Assembly (NCBI RefSeq): GCF_030519355.1
Contig: NZ_JAUMKC010000009.1
Span: 62,001-126,000, forward strand
Reading direction: 5' to 3'
DNA: 64,000 nucleotides
Source: Mucilaginibacter sp. L3T2-6
GTDB taxonomy: Bacteria > Bacteroidota > Bacteroidia > Sphingobacteriales > Sphingobacteriaceae
The position numbers and the translations under genes were made by a program. A model generated the notes under the pieces. The model saw only the letters and a program-made list of their open reading frames with translations, searched no databases and was not told where the DNA came from. Shown here piece by piece: positions 1 through 9,738 of the stretch (position 1 is the first letter of the stretch; each line of letters opens with the position of its first letter).

Positions 1-691
1 TGTACGAACCCGGAATAACCACAGAACGGGCAGGTACACGGCCTTTATACTCGATTGGCTTTTCACCGGTAACGTCAATTATTTTGGTCGATGCGGTCAG
101 AACCACGTTTGCCCCCAAAACCACTTCGCTCTCCAGGTGAACGCCCTCAACAACTATAGCTCTCGAGCCTATAAAGCAGTTATCTTCGATGATAACGGGT
201 GCGGCCTGAACAGGCTCCAATACGCCACCAATGCCAACGCCGCCACTTAAATGCACATGCTTACCAATTTGCGCGCATGAGCCGACAGTTGCCCAGGTAT
301 CAACCATAGTGCCCTCGTCAACATAAGCGCCGATATTCACATAGCTTGGCATCATGATAACGCCTTTTGCTATGTGCGCCCCATAACGGGCGATAGCGTG
401 CGGTACAACGCGAACTCCGTTTTTGGCGTAGTCTGTCTTTAATTTCATTTTGTCATGAAAAACAAACGGGCCTACAGAAATTTCTTCCATCTGGCGGGTG
501 GGGAAATATAATATTACCGCTTTTTTCATCCACTCGTGGGTGTGCCAGCGGTTCCCAATAACTTCGGCTACGCGGTACTCACCTTTGTCGAGCTTTTCAA
601 TTACGGTGTCGATAGCGTTTACATATTCGTTATAATTCAGCAGGTTCCTGTCTTCCCAGGCGTCTTCGATAAGTTTTTTGAGGTCTTGCAT
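1..691 (-). CDS. dapD: 2,3,4,5-tetrahydropyridine-2,6-dicarboxylate N-succinyltransferase, 3' end outside window
   Basis: Acylates tetrahydrodipicolinate in the succinylase branch of lysine and meso-diaminopimelate synthesis (cytosolic, trimeric family). The frame starts at ATG 691 ([14 protein letters not shown]) and runs leftwards for 230 codons without a stop, so about 40 C-terminal residues lie beyond the window. Residues about 100-225 form hexapeptide repeats of a left-handed beta-helix, for example [19 protein letters not shown] and [16 protein letters not shown], followed by a typical VVIPGSY end of the helix. The N-terminal alpha domain with [17 protein letters not shown] is characteristic. 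The gene is divergent from hslR. Product call is firm; only the C-terminus is unseen. Confidence 0.95.
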   Translation of the reverse strand, partial: MQDLKKLIEDAWEDRNLLNYNEYVNAIDTVIEKLDKGEYRVAEVIGNRWHTHEWMKKAVILYFPTRQMEEISVGPFVFHDKMKLKTDYAKNGVRVVPHAIARYGAHIAKGVIMMPSYVNIGAYVDEGTMVDTWATVGSCAQIGKHVHLSGGVGIGGVLEPVQAAPVIIEDNCFIGSRAIVVEGVHLESEVVLGANVVLTASTKIIDVTGEKPIEYKGRVPARSVVIPGSY

Positions 692-787
692 CTGTATGAA
701 TAAACTTTTGGCAAATTAAAGGAATTTTGAAGAATTTGTTTGTGGAAAGTTAACATGAGGGTGAAATGGGGTTTCATTTAAATCAGG

Positions 788-850
788 CATTGTCCCGACA
801 GCGTCTCGAAATCTTTGGACATTGTCCCGACATATCTTCAAATCTTTGTA
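788..850 (+). repeat. imperfect tandem duplication (two about 31-bp units) in the hslR leader
   Basis: Units 788-819 and 820-850 share an identical first 13 bases (CATTGTCCCGACA) and an identical late segment AAATCTTTG, with a diverged 6-8 base middle. The second copy ends inside the candidate promoter of hslR, so the duplication adds a second upstream copy of whatever sits just 5' of the -7 box. Seen directly; function unknown. Confidence 0.75.
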
Positions 851-856
851 ATTTTG
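849..856 (+). promoter_or_regulatory. candidate Bacteroidota -7 box for hslR
   Basis: TAATTTTG matches the TAnnTTTG consensus and lies 6 nt before the hslR ATG at 863, which would give a nearly leaderless mRNA. A TTG at 822-824 is 24 nt upstream, slightly outside the usual -33 spacing, so only the -7 element is convincing. Confidence 0.5.
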
Positions 857-862
857 ACAACT

Positions 863-1264
863 ATGCCGGAAAAAGAAAAACTGAGAATAGACAAATATTT
901 GTGGGCGATAAGGATTTTCAAAACCCGCACCCTGGCATCCGAGGCTTGCAAGGCCGGTCGTGTTAAGCTGGATAATCAAAACATCAAGCCCGCTCACGAG
1001 GTGAAAGTAGGAGAGGTGTACCAGGTGTCGAAGGGGCCGGAGCGTAAAGTGGTTAAGGTAACCGGCTTATTGGAAAATCGCGTTGATGCCAAAACAGCCG
1101 TAAATTTTTATGAAGATATAACCCCGGTTGAGCAGACACAATCATTTAAGTCCATGTTTCATGCGCCAATGCTTAAACGCGACCGCGGCACAGGCCGCCC
1201 CACTAAGCGCGACCGCCGCGAGATTGATGACCTGAAGGACGACTATTTTGAAAAGGGTTCGTAA
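863..1264 (+). CDS. hslR: RNA-binding S4-domain protein, Hsp15 family
   Basis: 133 residues. Hsp15 binds 50S subunits carrying stalled nascent chains during ribosome rescue. The S4 domain occupies residues about 6-65 (LRIDKYLWAIRIFKTRTLA then GRVKLDNQNIKPAHEV), followed by the family's basic tail with GRPTKRDRREIDDL near the C-terminus, closely matching the E. coli HslR layout. Start chosen at ATG 863 because the S4 motif begins at once and the -7 box sits just upstream; an upstream in-frame start at 815 would read through the promoter and repeat. It stands alone between dapD (divergent) and the sugar transferase 48 bp downstream. Confidence 0.9.
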   Translation: MPEKEKLRIDKYLWAIRIFKTRTLASEACKAGRVKLDNQNIKPAHEVKVGEVYQVSKGPERKVVKVTGLLENRVDAKTAVNFYEDITPVEQTQSFKSMFHAPMLKRDRGTGRPTKRDRREIDDLKDDYFEKGS

Positions 1265-1311
1265 ATTTCTTATCTTGACATTGTTGCTTTGAAATTAGGC
1301 TTTAAATCTGA

Positions 1312-2715
1312 ATGATAAACCGACATACTACCTTATTTAAAGCTTTAAACCTCACGATAGATTACCTGGTGTTGAACATCAGTTTGATAGCCACTTATTA
1401 TATCGAAAACCATACAAGTATATTCAGCGGCGAAAATAAAAAATATCTTCCTATCGTTCTGGTATTTAACCTGATATGGCTCTTGTCGGCCAATATCTCG
1501 CGGCTTTACCGGGGCGTGCTGAACAAAGATTCTATTATTACTTTCCGTAATGTATTTCGCACGTATTTTTTGTTCGTCAGCTTCATTTGCTTTGCCATTT
1601 TAATACTCATCGGCACCGAAGCCTATTTCATAACCCGGCAATACCTGTTCTATTCATTAGCGTTGTTTGGAGTTTTGCTTGGGGCTTGGAAAGTGATATT
1701 CCTCCTGATAAGAAAAAGCGAGCGTGCGGCATTAATGGATACGCGCAAGGCTGTTATAGTAGGAGCAGGCCGCACCGGTTACGACCTGCACGAATACCTG
1801 CTAAAAAACTGGGATACCGGCTACCGCGTTGTCGGTTTTTTTGATGATGACCCTTCGCTGGTTCATGATGGTGACATGTACCTGGGCGATACCGGAAATT
1901 GCATAAAATACGTTAAGGAACACAAGATAACCGAGATATTTTGCACTCTGCCCGCCTCCCAAACAGCCAGAATTAATAAGCTGATGCTGGATGCCGACAA
2001 AAATCTTATCCGGTTTAAATCGATACCGGAATATTACGATTATGGCAACAAACCGGTTTTTATTCAGAGCTTCGGGCAAATACCGGTTATTTCCGTACGA
2101 GCCGAGCCGTTGGAGAACCTGCTTAACAGGGCGATAAAGCGGTCATTTGATATTGTTTTCTCGCTTTTTATTATCGTTTTTATATTTAGCTGGCTTTTTC
2201 CAATACTGGCCATACTCATTAAGCTGGAATCAAGCGGGCCGGTGTTTTTTACGCAGGTGCGTTCAGGCCATAACAATAATCCCTTTAAATGTTATAAATT
2301 CCGGAGCATGTATGTAAATGGCGATGCAGATAAAAAGCAAGCCACCCGTAACGACAGCCGGGTAACCAAAATGGGAGCTTTTATGCGAAGAACCAGTTTG
2401 GACGAATTGCCGCAGTTTTTTAATGTACTGATAGGGAACATGTCTGTGGTTGGACCACGACCGCACATGCTTAATCATACCGAGGAATACTCTGAGTTGA
2501 TAGACATGTTTATGGTACGGCATTTCCTTAAGCCGGGCATTACCGGCCAGGCCCAGGTAAAAGGCTTTAGAGGGGAAACCAAAACAGTTGAAGACATGAA
2601 GCAGCGCGTGGAAGCTGACCTGTGGTATCTCGAAAACTGGTCTTTTCTTCTCGATTTAAAGATTATTTTCCTTACCGTGAGAAACTCATTAGTAGGGGAT
2701 GAGAACGCTTTTTAG
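1312..2715 (+). CDS. exopolysaccharide / undecaprenyl-phosphate sugar phosphotransferase (WcaJ-like)
   Basis: 467 residues. Polyprenyl glycosylphosphotransferase: transfers a hexose-1-phosphate from a nucleotide sugar to undecaprenyl phosphate to start capsule or exopolysaccharide repeat units at the inner membrane. Four N-terminal membrane helices lie within residues about 10-135; a Rossmann-like CoA-binding-type domain follows with GAGRTG at 151-156; a further hydrophobic segment near 278-302 leads into the bacterial sugar transferase domain with [40 protein letters not shown] and [10 protein letters not shown]. Length fits the WcaJ/UDP-glucose lipid carrier transferase group. No other exopolysaccharide genes are adjacent in the window. 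The sugar transferred cannot be told from sequence. Confidence 0.9.
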   Translation: MINRHTTLFKALNLTIDYLVLNISLIATYYIENHTSIFSGENKKYLPIVLVFNLIWLLSANISRLYRGVLNKDSIITFRNVFRTYFLFVSFICFAILILIGTEAYFITRQYLFYSLALFGVLLGAWKVIFLLIRKSERAALMDTRKAVIVGAGRTGYDLHEYLLKNWDTGYRVVGFFDDDPSLVHDGDMYLGDTGNCIKYVKEHKITEIFCTLPASQTARINKLMLDADKNLIRFKSIPEYYDYGNKPVFIQSFGQIPVISVRAEPLENLLNRAIKRSFDIVFSLFIIVFIFSWLFPILAILIKLESSGPVFFTQVRSGHNNNPFKCYKFRSMYVNGDADKKQATRNDSRVTKMGAFMRRTSLDELPQFFNVLIGNMSVVGPRPHMLNHTEEYSELIDMFMVRHFLKPGITGQAQVKGFRGETKTVEDMKQRVEADLWYLENWSFLLDLKIIFLTVRNSLVGDENAF

Positions 2716-2774
2716 TTTTAGTCGTAAGTCTCAGGTCTTTTCTGACATAGAACCGGGTACTAACAGACTTTAAA

Positions 2775-3236
2775 CTAATAATTTTCACCCTGCCACCGCT
2801 TAAAAGCTGATTGTGCTTCATCGCGCAGCAGTTGTACAAATGGAAGTTTCCGGTCGTTCATTTCGCAGCCAATCTCGTCGTAAATAAAATGGTCGTCGAA
2901 GCCAATGGCGGCTGCGTCGGCTTTGGTATTGGCGTAGTAAATTTTATCGATATGCGCCCAATAAATAGCACCAAGGCACATGGGGCAGGGCTCGCAACTG
3001 GTGTAAATTACACAACCTGACAGATCATATGTATTTAGCGCTTTACAAGCCAGTCGTATTGCCGAAACCTCTGCATGAGCTGTCGGATCGTTTTCAATAA
3101 TAACCTTGTTTGCGCTCTCGGCAACTACCAGACCATCTTTAACTATCACTGCTCCGAATGGCCCGCCGAGCTCGTTCTCAATGTTTTGTTCCGACAGCCT
3201 GATAGCCCTGCGCATAAACTTTTCATGATTTTCCAT
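2775..3236 (-). CDS. guaD: guanine deaminase, cytidine deaminase-like fold
   Basis: 153 residues; deaminates guanine to xanthine in purine salvage. Zinc-site motifs are intact: HAEVSAI (His54, Glu56) and PCPMC (83-87). The stretches GGPFGAVIVKDG, NDPTAHAEV, SCEPCPMCLGAIYWA and AAIGFDDHFIYDEI follow the Bacillus subtilis GuaD pattern and length more closely than TadA. Start taken at ATG 3236: the longer frame would begin at a TTG (3245) lying within the T-tract of the ompH terminator. Alternative is another purine or tRNA deaminase of the same fold, less likely because of the C-terminal GuaD-type sequence. Confidence 0.85.
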   Translation of the reverse strand: MENHEKFMRRAIRLSEQNIENELGGPFGAVIVKDGLVVAESANKVIIENDPTAHAEVSAIRLACKALNTYDLSGCVIYTSCEPCPMCLGAIYWAHIDKIYYANTKADAAAIGFDDHFIYDEIGCEMNDRKLPFVQLLRDEAQSAFKRWQGENY

Positions 3237-3250
3237 CTGCCTCAAAAATA

Positions 3251-3273
3251 AAAAACCCCGGCGATAACCGGGG
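3251..3273 (-). terminator. intrinsic terminator of the OmpH-like gene
   Basis: CCCCGG (3256-3261) pairs with CCGGGG (3268-3273) around a 6-nt loop; on the minus strand it is followed by TTTTT and a further T-rich stretch. It lies between the stop of the OmpH-like gene (3347) and the start of guaD, separating the two transcripts. Confidence 0.8.
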
Positions 3274-3346
3274 CCTTTGATGTCGATATTTAAAAAGTGC
3301 TGATTGAAGGTGGCGATAGTCGAAATTTCGCCATCTTCAAATCAAA

Positions 3347-3937
3347 TTATTTCTTTTCTTTCGCGTACGCGTCGTTTAGTTTTTTCAGGAAATCCGCCGT
3401 AACGTCAAGGCTTGGGTCTGCATACAATAACTGCGTGTTGCCGCTCTGGAAAGTCAGTACCATTTTGTAGCCGTTTTCTTTCGCATATTGTTTCGTAAAC
3501 TCGTAAACCTTTTCGTAAAGCTTTTTAGTTTCGTCGGCCTGGTTACTTTGCATTTGCGCACCTGCATTTTGCTCGTAAGCCTGCTCAGTTTGTCCTTCAC
3601 GCTGTAAACGCTGCTCGGTAGCCGCACGCTGGTCGGCGCTCATAGTAGCTGCATTTTTTTGGTATTCAGCAATTTGACGCTGCAGAGCTTGTCTTTTTCC
3701 GCCTACATCATTTTGCGCAGCCTTGCCTTTGTCTTCCAGGCGTTTGCGCATATCTTTTGCTGCTTCGTATTTTGTAGTAACAGTATCTTCATTAATGTAT
3801 ACAATTTCCGGTTTCGAACCTGAGGTTGCCGGTGCTGCTGGTTTGTCAGGAGTTTTATTTTGATTGCATGCTGCTATGCCGGCGGCAAATAATACCCCCA
3901 GGGTGATTTTGGTGAAAAGAGAACCCGTAGCTTTCAT
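3347..3937 (-). CDS. OmpH/Skp-family periplasmic chaperone-like lipoprotein
   Basis: 196 residues. Skp-type proteins hold unfolded outer-membrane proteins in the periplasm. The N-terminus MKATGSLFTKITLGVLFAAG ends in a lipobox-like IAAC, so this member is probably lipid-anchored instead of soluble. Residues about 45-195 are the OmpH domain: a beta start (PEIVYINEDTV), long charged helices rich in Gln, Lys and Glu (RKRLEDKGKAAQNDVGGK, QRQIAEYQKNAATMSADQR) forming the tentacle coiled coil, then YKMVLTFQSGNTQLLYADPS. Not next to bamA here; monocistronic with its own terminator. Specific clients unknown. Confidence 0.85.
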   Translation of the reverse strand: MKATGSLFTKITLGVLFAAGIAACNQNKTPDKPAAPATSGSKPEIVYINEDTVTTKYEAAKDMRKRLEDKGKAAQNDVGGKRQALQRQIAEYQKNAATMSADQRAATEQRLQREGQTEQAYEQNAGAQMQSNQADETKKLYEKVYEFTKQYAKENGYKMVLTFQSGNTQLLYADPSLDVTADFLKKLNDAYAKEKK

Positions 3938-4001
3938 TGTTTAAATGGTTTTTCTGCGTTATACAGAAATTTTGATTGTTTAATATTTGTAAAAATTTTG
4001 A

Positions 4002-4009
4002 CAAAGATA
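4002..4009 (-). promoter_or_regulatory. candidate -7 box for the OmpH-like gene
   Basis: On the minus strand this reads TATCTTTG, an exact TAnnTTTG match, 64 nt upstream of the ATG at 3937. No well-spaced -33 TTG was seen. Confidence 0.4.
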
Positions 4010-4171
4010 ATCTTTCGATACAAGTATCCTAATTTGATGTGCGAATGTTCGGACGATCTGGTGATTTAAAAATGGTTCGAAACATTTCTGTTAAGAAGAA
4101 TGGTGTGAACCGGGCACACGCATACCGGCACACAAAAAATCCGGCCATCAAATCTGCATCAGTACATCATC

Positions 4172-4197
4172 TTTTCCACATCCATTACTTATCCACA
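4172..4197 (+). promoter_or_regulatory. two DnaA-box-like 9-mers upstream of gyrB
   Basis: TTTTCCACA at 4172-4180 and TTATCCACA at 4189-4197, same orientation, 17 bp apart start to start. The second is the exact consensus R1-type DnaA box and the first fits TTWTNCACA. They sit 26 bp upstream of the gyrB -7 box. Only two boxes and no dnaA gene are present, so regulation by DnaA is as likely as an origin part. Confidence 0.5.
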
Positions 4198-4222
4198 AAT
4201 GCGGTTTTTCGCGGATTTTTCG

Positions 4223-4230
4223 TATTTTTG
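4223..4230 (+). promoter_or_regulatory. candidate -7 box for gyrB
   Basis: TATTTTTG matches TAnnTTTG, 22 nt before the gyrB ATG. No TTG at the usual -33 distance was found. Confidence 0.5.
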
Positions 4231-4246
4231 AAGGTTATTGTTTTAA

Positions 4247-6211
<1,965 letters not shown>

Positions 6212-6236
6212 TAATAATTAAACTTTAATAATCGAG

Positions 6237-6269
6237 GTCCTTGACTATAAAACGTCAAGGGCTTTTTTT
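6237..6269 (+). terminator. intrinsic terminator of gyrB
   Basis: A 9-bp stem, 6237-6245 with 6254-6262 (core CCTTGAC/GTCAAGG), 8-nt loop, followed by a run of seven T. It lies 26 bp after the gyrB stop. Confidence 0.9.
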
Positions 6270-6356
6270 ATGGATCGTACAGTGGATTGCATTCCCAAGC
6301 GGGAACTATGAACGGAAACCCTGGAAGTTACTGGAACATGGTTTAACACTGGCAAT

Positions 6357-6812
6357 TTATTTTCTCAAATACATTTTCCCCTTTCCATAATCAATAACGG
6401 CTTTATACTTCATCAATAAATCGCCGCCGATAACACCAAGAACTTCGGGGTGCCCCAGCTGGCGATAGGCGTGGTTAATGGTTGATAAATCAAGCACAGC
6501 CACCTCAAATTCATCTATTAGTAATCTGCCTACATGCAGGTCGCTTATTATTGCAGTCGATGATTCCATGGTATTGGTTCCAAGGCCGGTTGAAAGGCGG
6601 TCGCTTATGTTTAAGACTGCGTCTGCAAAGGCTTCAAGGAGCATAGTTTTATCGAACGCGGTTTTTGACGCACCGGTATCTAAAACTACTTTGAAACGCT
6701 TACCGAAAACTTTAACATTCAGCAGCGGGTGGAAGCCGTCTTCGTGCAGGTCTATAATCTGCAACGGTATGGAAAATTTTTTGGCAGCGGCCGGTATAGT
6801 TTTGTTAGTCAT
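6357..6812 (-). CDS. retropepsin-like aspartyl protease, cytosolic, translationally coupled to the PAS sensor
   Basis: 151 residues. Single-domain aspartic protease of the retropepsin-like type, which work as homodimers. The catalytic motif LDTGASKTAFD puts the active Asp at residue 45, and the second conserved element GVIGGDLLMKYKAVIDYG is near the C-terminus, as in bacterial clan AA proteases. No signal peptide or membrane segment, so a cytosolic location is expected. Start ATG 6812 was chosen because it overlaps the end of the upstream sensor gene as ATGACTAA (8 nt), a coupling arrangement; the longer frame from 6839 would overlap more and adds no conserved sequence. Substrate unknown. Confidence 0.8.
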   Translation of the reverse strand: MTNKTIPAAAKKFSIPLQIIDLHEDGFHPLLNVKVFGKRFKVVLDTGASKTAFDKTMLLEAFADAVLNISDRLSTGLGTNTMESSTAIISDLHVGRLLIDEFEVAVLDLSTINHAYRQLGHPEVLGVIGGDLLMKYKAVIDYGKGKMYLRK

Positions 6813-9450
6813 GGTCTGATGCTTCCTTCGCCATTTCAATTAAAATGGCATCCATTCTGTTTAATTCACTTTGTATATGGTCGAATATTTCGAGGCTTGA
6901 TGGGTCTTCCTTCAATATCATAACAAGCCCTTTTACATTGGCCAGCGGGCTTCTGATCAAGTGCGACTGTTTCCAGGCCATATCCTTGATACTGTTGATA
7001 TGGTCTTGTATGCGCCCGTAGGCGGTCTTTAAATCCTGTTCGGCATTTTTGCGCTCGGTAATATCATACAGCGCCATCATCATGCCTAATATTTCTTTTT
7101 TGTTATTGGTGATCGGGAACAGCCGCACATAGTACCAGCATTTGCTGCCGTCGGGTTGCGGGTAATCTATTTCATAATTGATATTGTTGCCGCTTAAAAC
7201 TTCTTTTGCAAAGCCTTCGAACTGAGGGAACCTTTCTGCCGGGAAATAATCTGCCAAACGGTCGCCGCTTTCCGGGTCATGATGGTATTGCTGTTTAACA
7301 AATTCAATGGCTTTCTGATTAAATGCCTGTACTTTTAAATCAATATCAAAAAGTGCATAAGCAGTATCAGTTGTGTTTAAAATTGTCTGCAGGTTGGCTT
7401 CTGATTTTCTTAGCGCCTCTTCAGCTTTTAATTTCCCGGTAATGTCGTTGGTGAGCGACAGCCGGACAGGTTTACCTTCAAATATAATGTCATGTGCAAT
7501 TATATTGACATACATCAGGGTGCCATCTTTCTTAAGATGTCTTACAATAACCGGACTTTCACTGCCGGGCATTTCCCGGCGGTATCCCTCCAGTTGCAGG
7601 CTATGATCCTCTTTAGGGCGAAGCGCCCTTGCATTCATGTGCAACAATTCCTCTTTTTCGTAACCATAATGCCTGGCGGCCGCGTCGTTCACCGCAATTA
7701 TCGATTGGTCTTCCTTCGATATCATCCACATCGGCATGGGATTACTGTCGAACAGCAACTTATATTTTTGCTCGGACGATTTAAGCTCTTCTTCCGCTTT
7801 TTTTCGTTCGGTAACATCTATCATTGAACCAATGATCGTCGGCTCGCCGCCGATCATCGCCCTGCTGCCATAATATTCAACCCAATTTGAAGTTCCGTCT
7901 TTTTTATGGCCTTTCGCCTCGTAATGTATACTTTCTATCTCGCCTTTTATTCTGCGCCTAACGTTTTCGTTGGCAATGGCGCGGTAACTTTCGTCAAATA
8001 TCTGTTCGATATCAAAAGTATCTACCATTTCGGCCGGCTCATAACCAAATACCTCCGCAAATCGGGGGTTCACGTAAGTAAAACGCCCATTCTTAACAAT
8101 ATAAACGCCGACGATTGATTTTTCGGCAATCGTCCTGAATTTTAGTTCAGCTTCCCGAAGTTCTGTCTCCATTCGTTTGCGGTCGGTAACGTCGCGGGCT
8201 ATAACCATGATACGGTCATCCGTAAACTTTTTAACATTTACCTCGACAGTAAAAAGAGTTCCATCCTTATGCCTGAACGTACGTTCGCGTATAACCGGCT
8301 TCCAGCTATTATCCATCCGGTCGGGAAGAGGATCGGTCTTCTGTTCATTGGGGTCAACAATATCTCTTATATTCATTAGCAGCAATTCCTCGCGGCTATA
8401 ACCAGTCATTTTACACATACTGGCATTTACGTCAGTAAACCGGCCATCAGTATCGAGCACATAAATGGTATCAGATGCCTGCTCAATGAGCGAATGATAT
8501 TTTTCTTCGCTTCTTTGAATTTCGGCCGACCGCTGCTGAACCATTTTTTCGAGACCGGCATTCATTTCTCTTATTTTTTCTTCAGCTTCCGATCGCCCGT
8601 CATCAATTTTATTAAGCCACTTAGCCGTATGCCATATAACTGCCAGGCTTACCAGTAAAAACCCAACAGCTAACAATGACACCACTGTCTCGAATGAAAA
8701 CATGCCTGTCGGCGATCGCCAATGAACTCCTAAAGCCCCGGTAAGTATTACCATCAGTACAATTAGCCCATATAGCCGGCGCGCCATCTGGTTACCTATC
8801 TGCCAGCCCGTAAACAGCCTGCTGATACCAATAGATGGGTTGAGCAACGATGCGGCGACAGACAAAATAAAAAACAAAACTGCCGTATGTATAGCCATCG
8901 ACGTGATGTAAAACAGCGTGTGGAATAATACAGAGCCATATAAATAGCCTATTAGTGCAATAGCTGAAAAGATGACGACGATCTGGAACAGGAACTGGGA
9001 TATAAAAGTGAAAAGCTGACTTTTTTGCCTGCTTAAAAGAAAACCAGCACCCAGCAATGTAAAACTTAAAGATGCATTAAACGCCATTCGGCCCGGAAAT
9101 GGCAACAGTGATGATACCGGCGTTTGATCACTTATAAAAAGCTGGTCAATGCCTGCATTAAAATGAAACAAGTCCTGAAGAAGCGTGAGCAGGCTGATAA
9201 TAAAAGCAAGAGAAGATAAAATAAAGAAAGAAGCTGGATAATACTTCTGCTGCCGGGGCAGTGTCAGTAACAGTGAGCTGCCTAATAAAACAAAACAGAG
9301 GGCCGGGTTAAACTTCATTGCAAGAAAGCCCGGTATAATGGTTTGTAATGCCGGCACATCAAAAATCCACCCGCACATCACTACCCCTCCCGTCACTATT
9401 ACTATTAGTGCCGCTATTGTAATGGGTATATTCTTTGCAGGGGTATTCAT
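6805..9450 (-). CDS. multi-PAS sensor with histidine-kinase-like DHp helix but no ATPase domain
   Basis: 881 residues. About seven to nine hydrophobic helices fill residues 9-275, then a helical linker (285-312), four PAS domains (about 312-425, 433-548, 557-673, 682-798, each followed by a D(V/I)T(D/E/G)(R/K) linker) and a final helix pair (800-878) carrying KQSHLIRSPLANVKG with His830, the H-box of a histidine kinase dimerisation domain. The protein stops there: no N, G1 or G2 boxes of HATPase_c follow. It may accept phosphate from another kinase, act as a decoy, or signal by binding. The stop codon overlaps the start of the aspartyl protease gene. Family members ending at this point exist in Sphingobacteriaceae as I recall, so it need not be a recent truncation. 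Confidence 0.8.
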   Translation of the reverse strand: MNTPAKNIPITIAALIVIVTGGVVMCGWIFDVPALQTIIPGFLAMKFNPALCFVLLGSSLLLTLPRQQKYYPASFFILSSLAFIISLLTLLQDLFHFNAGIDQLFISDQTPVSSLLPFPGRMAFNASLSFTLLGAGFLLSRQKSQLFTFISQFLFQIVVIFSAIALIGYLYGSVLFHTLFYITSMAIHTAVLFFILSVAASLLNPSIGISRLFTGWQIGNQMARRLYGLIVLMVILTGALGVHWRSPTGMFSFETVVSLLAVGFLLVSLAVIWHTAKWLNKIDDGRSEAEEKIREMNAGLEKMVQQRSAEIQRSEEKYHSLIEQASDTIYVLDTDGRFTDVNASMCKMTGYSREELLLMNIRDIVDPNEQKTDPLPDRMDNSWKPVIRERTFRHKDGTLFTVEVNVKKFTDDRIMVIARDVTDRKRMETELREAELKFRTIAEKSIVGVYIVKNGRFTYVNPRFAEVFGYEPAEMVDTFDIEQIFDESYRAIANENVRRRIKGEIESIHYEAKGHKKDGTSNWVEYYGSRAMIGGEPTIIGSMIDVTERKKAEEELKSSEQKYKLLFDSNPMPMWMISKEDQSIIAVNDAAARHYGYEKEELLHMNARALRPKEDHSLQLEGYRREMPGSESPVIVRHLKKDGTLMYVNIIAHDIIFEGKPVRLSLTNDITGKLKAEEALRKSEANLQTILNTTDTAYALFDIDLKVQAFNQKAIEFVKQQYHHDPESGDRLADYFPAERFPQFEGFAKEVLSGNNINYEIDYPQPDGSKCWYYVRLFPITNNKKEILGMMMALYDITERKNAEQDLKTAYGRIQDHINSIKDMAWKQSHLIRSPLANVKGLVMILKEDPSSLEIFDHIQSELNRMDAILIEMAKEASDHD

Positions 9451-9738
9451 GTATATCTGACAGGTTTCGGCATGAACATAATAGCGCTTATCATTATATA
9501 AAAGTATCAGCGGTTAACTTTTACGATTCCTGCAGCTATTAAGTTTTAGCGAAACACAAACAAGCAGTCCCCAATTATTAACCAGTTCGCAAATTTATAG
9601 GTAAAATTGAACAGAAGGAGCCGGGATGATATTATTTTTAAAAGGCAGGGATTTTGATCGTTTGCAACTTGAGATTTAAAGCATTTAATCCAATTGTAAC
9701 TTCGTCGTCTATACACCATTCAACTTGCGGAAATAGTA
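9451..9738. other. intergenic region upstream of the PAS sensor
   Basis: 288 bp without a convincing gene or hairpin. On the minus strand TAAATTTG at 9590-9597 matches the -7 consensus but lies 140 nt from the sensor ATG and lacks a spaced -33 element. Confidence 0.4.
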
